A stretch of DNA of 5,941 nt. Source: Bacteroidales bacterium (lineage in GTDB: Bacteria > Bacteroidota > Bacteroidia > Bacteroidales > F082). The stretch's first letter is position 1; each line of letters begins with the position of its first letter. The notes beneath the pieces were generated by a model. It had not been told where the DNA came from. It saw only the letters and a list, made by a program, of their open reading frames with translations, and ran no database searches. Of the stretch, positions 4,840-5,941 are shown piece by piece. The stretch spans positions 1 to 5,941 of the forward strand of contig JADYZK010000429.1 of NCBI GenBank assembly GCA_020853175.1. The letters run 5' to 3'. The translations under genes were made by a program, and so were the position numbers.

Positions 4840-5941
4840 ATGCCAAACGGAAATATTTCGGACTTAGTTATCCAACAGAAAGAATATTACGCTTCCGGAC
4901 AAACACAAGCTATTACATTTAGGATAAGCCAGCTCAAAAAGCTCAAAAAGCTCATTCTCGAAAATGAAAAAAGGATTACCCAAGCACTATTCACTGATTT
5001 GGGTAAATCCGATTTCGAGGCTTATACCACTGAAATAGGCATTGTGCTTGAAGAAATTGGGCATTTTGTTAAAAAAACCAAACGATGGGCAAAGCCAAAG
5101 TGTGTTTCAAATCCTTTGGCTTCTTTTCCTTCTAAAAGCCGCATTGTTCCCGAGCCTCATGGCGTTTGTTTGATCATTGCCCCTTGGAACTATCCTTTCC
5201 AGCTTGTTGTTGCTCCTTTGATAGCTGCATTAGCTGCCGGAAACTGCGCCATTTTGAAGCCTTCTGAAATGAGTCCAGCAACTTCAACAGTGCTGGAACA
5301 ACTTATCAATGAAGCTTTTGATGCACGGTACATCAAAGTGGTAAACGGCGATGCTCAGGTAAGCCGTGTCTTACTGGAGCAACATTTTGACATGATCTTT
5401 TTTACCGGCAGTCCGCGCATTGGTAAACTAGTGATGAAAGCCGCGGCAGAAAATTTAACTCCCGTTGTGCTTGAGCTTGGCGGCAAAAGCCCCGTTGTTG
5501 TTGATAAAACAGTAAATATCGCCCTCGCTGCCAAACGCATCATCTGGGGTAAAAGCATCAATACCGGACAAACCTGCATCGCTCCTGATTACGTATTGGT
5601 AGAGGCCTCGGTGCATGATGAGCTGATTCGAGAAATGGAAAAGGCCGCCGTTGCCATGTGGGGCAAAAATCCGATCCAAAACCCCGATTATCCACGAATG
5701 ATAAACGAAGCCAACGTTGTGAGGATGCAACATTTGCTTCAACAAGGCCAACTGGTTTTCGGAGGCCAAGTTGTAGCAGAAGAGCGCTTTGTTTCGTTAA
5801 GTATCATCGCTCGTCCCGACTTGGATTCTGCTTTGATGCAAGAGGAAATTTTTGGGCCCCTTTTACCTGTCGTCAGCTTTACACATTGGCATGAAGCCAT
5901 CGCGTTTATACGTCAAAAGTCAAAGCCACTTTCGATGTACA
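4840..5941 (+). CDS. Class-3-like aldehyde dehydrogenase, cut by right edge
   Basis: An ATG at 4840 opens a frame of 367 codons that runs off the window. Class 3 ALDHs are usually about 455-470 residues, so about 90-100 are missing. The enzyme oxidises aldehydes to acids with NAD(P)+; class 3 members often act on medium- or long-chain or aromatic aldehydes, but the substrate here is unknown. Motifs seen: APWNYPF (114-120, oxyanion-hole Asn117), ILKPSE (138-143, cofactor-binding Lys140), FTGS (188-191), LELGGKSP (211-218, general base Glu212), NTGQTCIAPDYVL (241-253, nucleophile Cys246) and EEIFGPLLPV (335-344). The short N-terminus, with no long leader before the Rossmann region, fits class 3. 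The frame is unbroken and no key residue is missing. It lies 35 bp downstream of the TPR gene, probably in the same transcript. Confidence 0.94.
   Translation, partial: MPNGNISDLVIQQKEYYASGQTQAITFRISQLKKLKKLILENEKRITQALFTDLGKSDFEAYTTEIGIVLEEIGHFVKKTKRWAKPKCVSNPLASFPSKSRIVPEPHGVCLIIAPWNYPFQLVVAPLIAALAAGNCAILKPSEMSPATSTVLEQLINEAFDARYIKVVNGDAQVSRVLLEQHFDMIFFTGSPRIGKLVMKAAAENLTPVVLELGGKSPVVVDKTVNIALAAKRIIWGKSINTGQTCIAPDYVLVEASVHDELIREMEKAAVAMWGKNPIQNPDYPRMINEANVVRMQHLLQQGQLVFGGQVVAEERFVSLSIIARPDLDSALMQEEIFGPLLPVVSFTHWHEAIAFIRQKSKPLSMY
4931..4953 (+). repeat. 9-bp tandem repeat inside the aldehyde dehydrogenase gene
   Basis: AGCTCAAAA occurs twice in a row, followed by a partial third copy (AGCTC). 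Because the unit is a multiple of three, it adds in-frame residues, giving LKKLKKL in the N-terminal helix (32-38). It is probably a small replication-slippage product. Confidence 0.7.

Noticed and set aside
5355..5894. Antisense and alternate-frame ORFs within the aldehyde dehydrogenase gene
   Set aside because: They cover the catalytic region of an intact, conserved enzyme frame.

Overview
The window looks like ordinary chromosome from a member of the Bacteroidota. Three things point there. Matches to the Bacteroidota -7 promoter box (TAnnTTTG) lie just upstream of four gene starts. The phosphoglucosamine mutase has the N-terminus typical of that phylum (MTLIKSISGIRGTIGG). The proteins also include a YwqK-type MORN-repeat protein and a lysine-rich ribbon-helix-helix-like small protein of a kind I associate with the group. 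The class cannot be fixed from the sequence. I see no rRNA, tRNA, insertion sequence, CRISPR array or sign of recent transfer.

Layout, left to right. (1) Bases 1-539, minus strand: secreted or periplasmic YwqK/MORN-repeat protein, its C-terminus cut by the window edge. (2) 540-606: short divergent promoter region with two back-to-back -7 boxes. (3) 607-1218, plus strand: recR, recombination mediator, with a TTG start. (4) 1215-1490, minus strand: 91-residue basic protein with a ribbon-helix-helix-like core and a C-terminal QLDLF, a canonical sliding-clamp-binding pentapeptide; its stop codon overlaps that of recR. (5) 1566-2957, minus strand: glmM-type phosphoglucosamine mutase. (6) 2958-3379: 422-bp intergenic region holding the glmM promoter box, a good minus-strand terminator-like hairpin, a speculative 47-codon ORF and a palindromic promoter region for the next gene. 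(7) 3380-4804, plus strand: 474-residue cytoplasmic TPR protein. (8) 4840-5941, plus strand: class-3-like aldehyde dehydrogenase, cut by the right edge and probably cotranscribed with the TPR gene.

The genes do not form one pathway. RecR acts in DNA repair. GlmM supplies GlcN-1-P for UDP-GlcNAc, and so for peptidoglycan and other cell-surface glycans. The aldehyde dehydrogenase oxidises aldehydes. The TPR and YwqK proteins have no assignable specific role. The points most worth following are the small clamp-motif protein beside recR and the hairpin/T-tract upstream of glmM. I found no convincing evidence of a wholly new multi-gene system.
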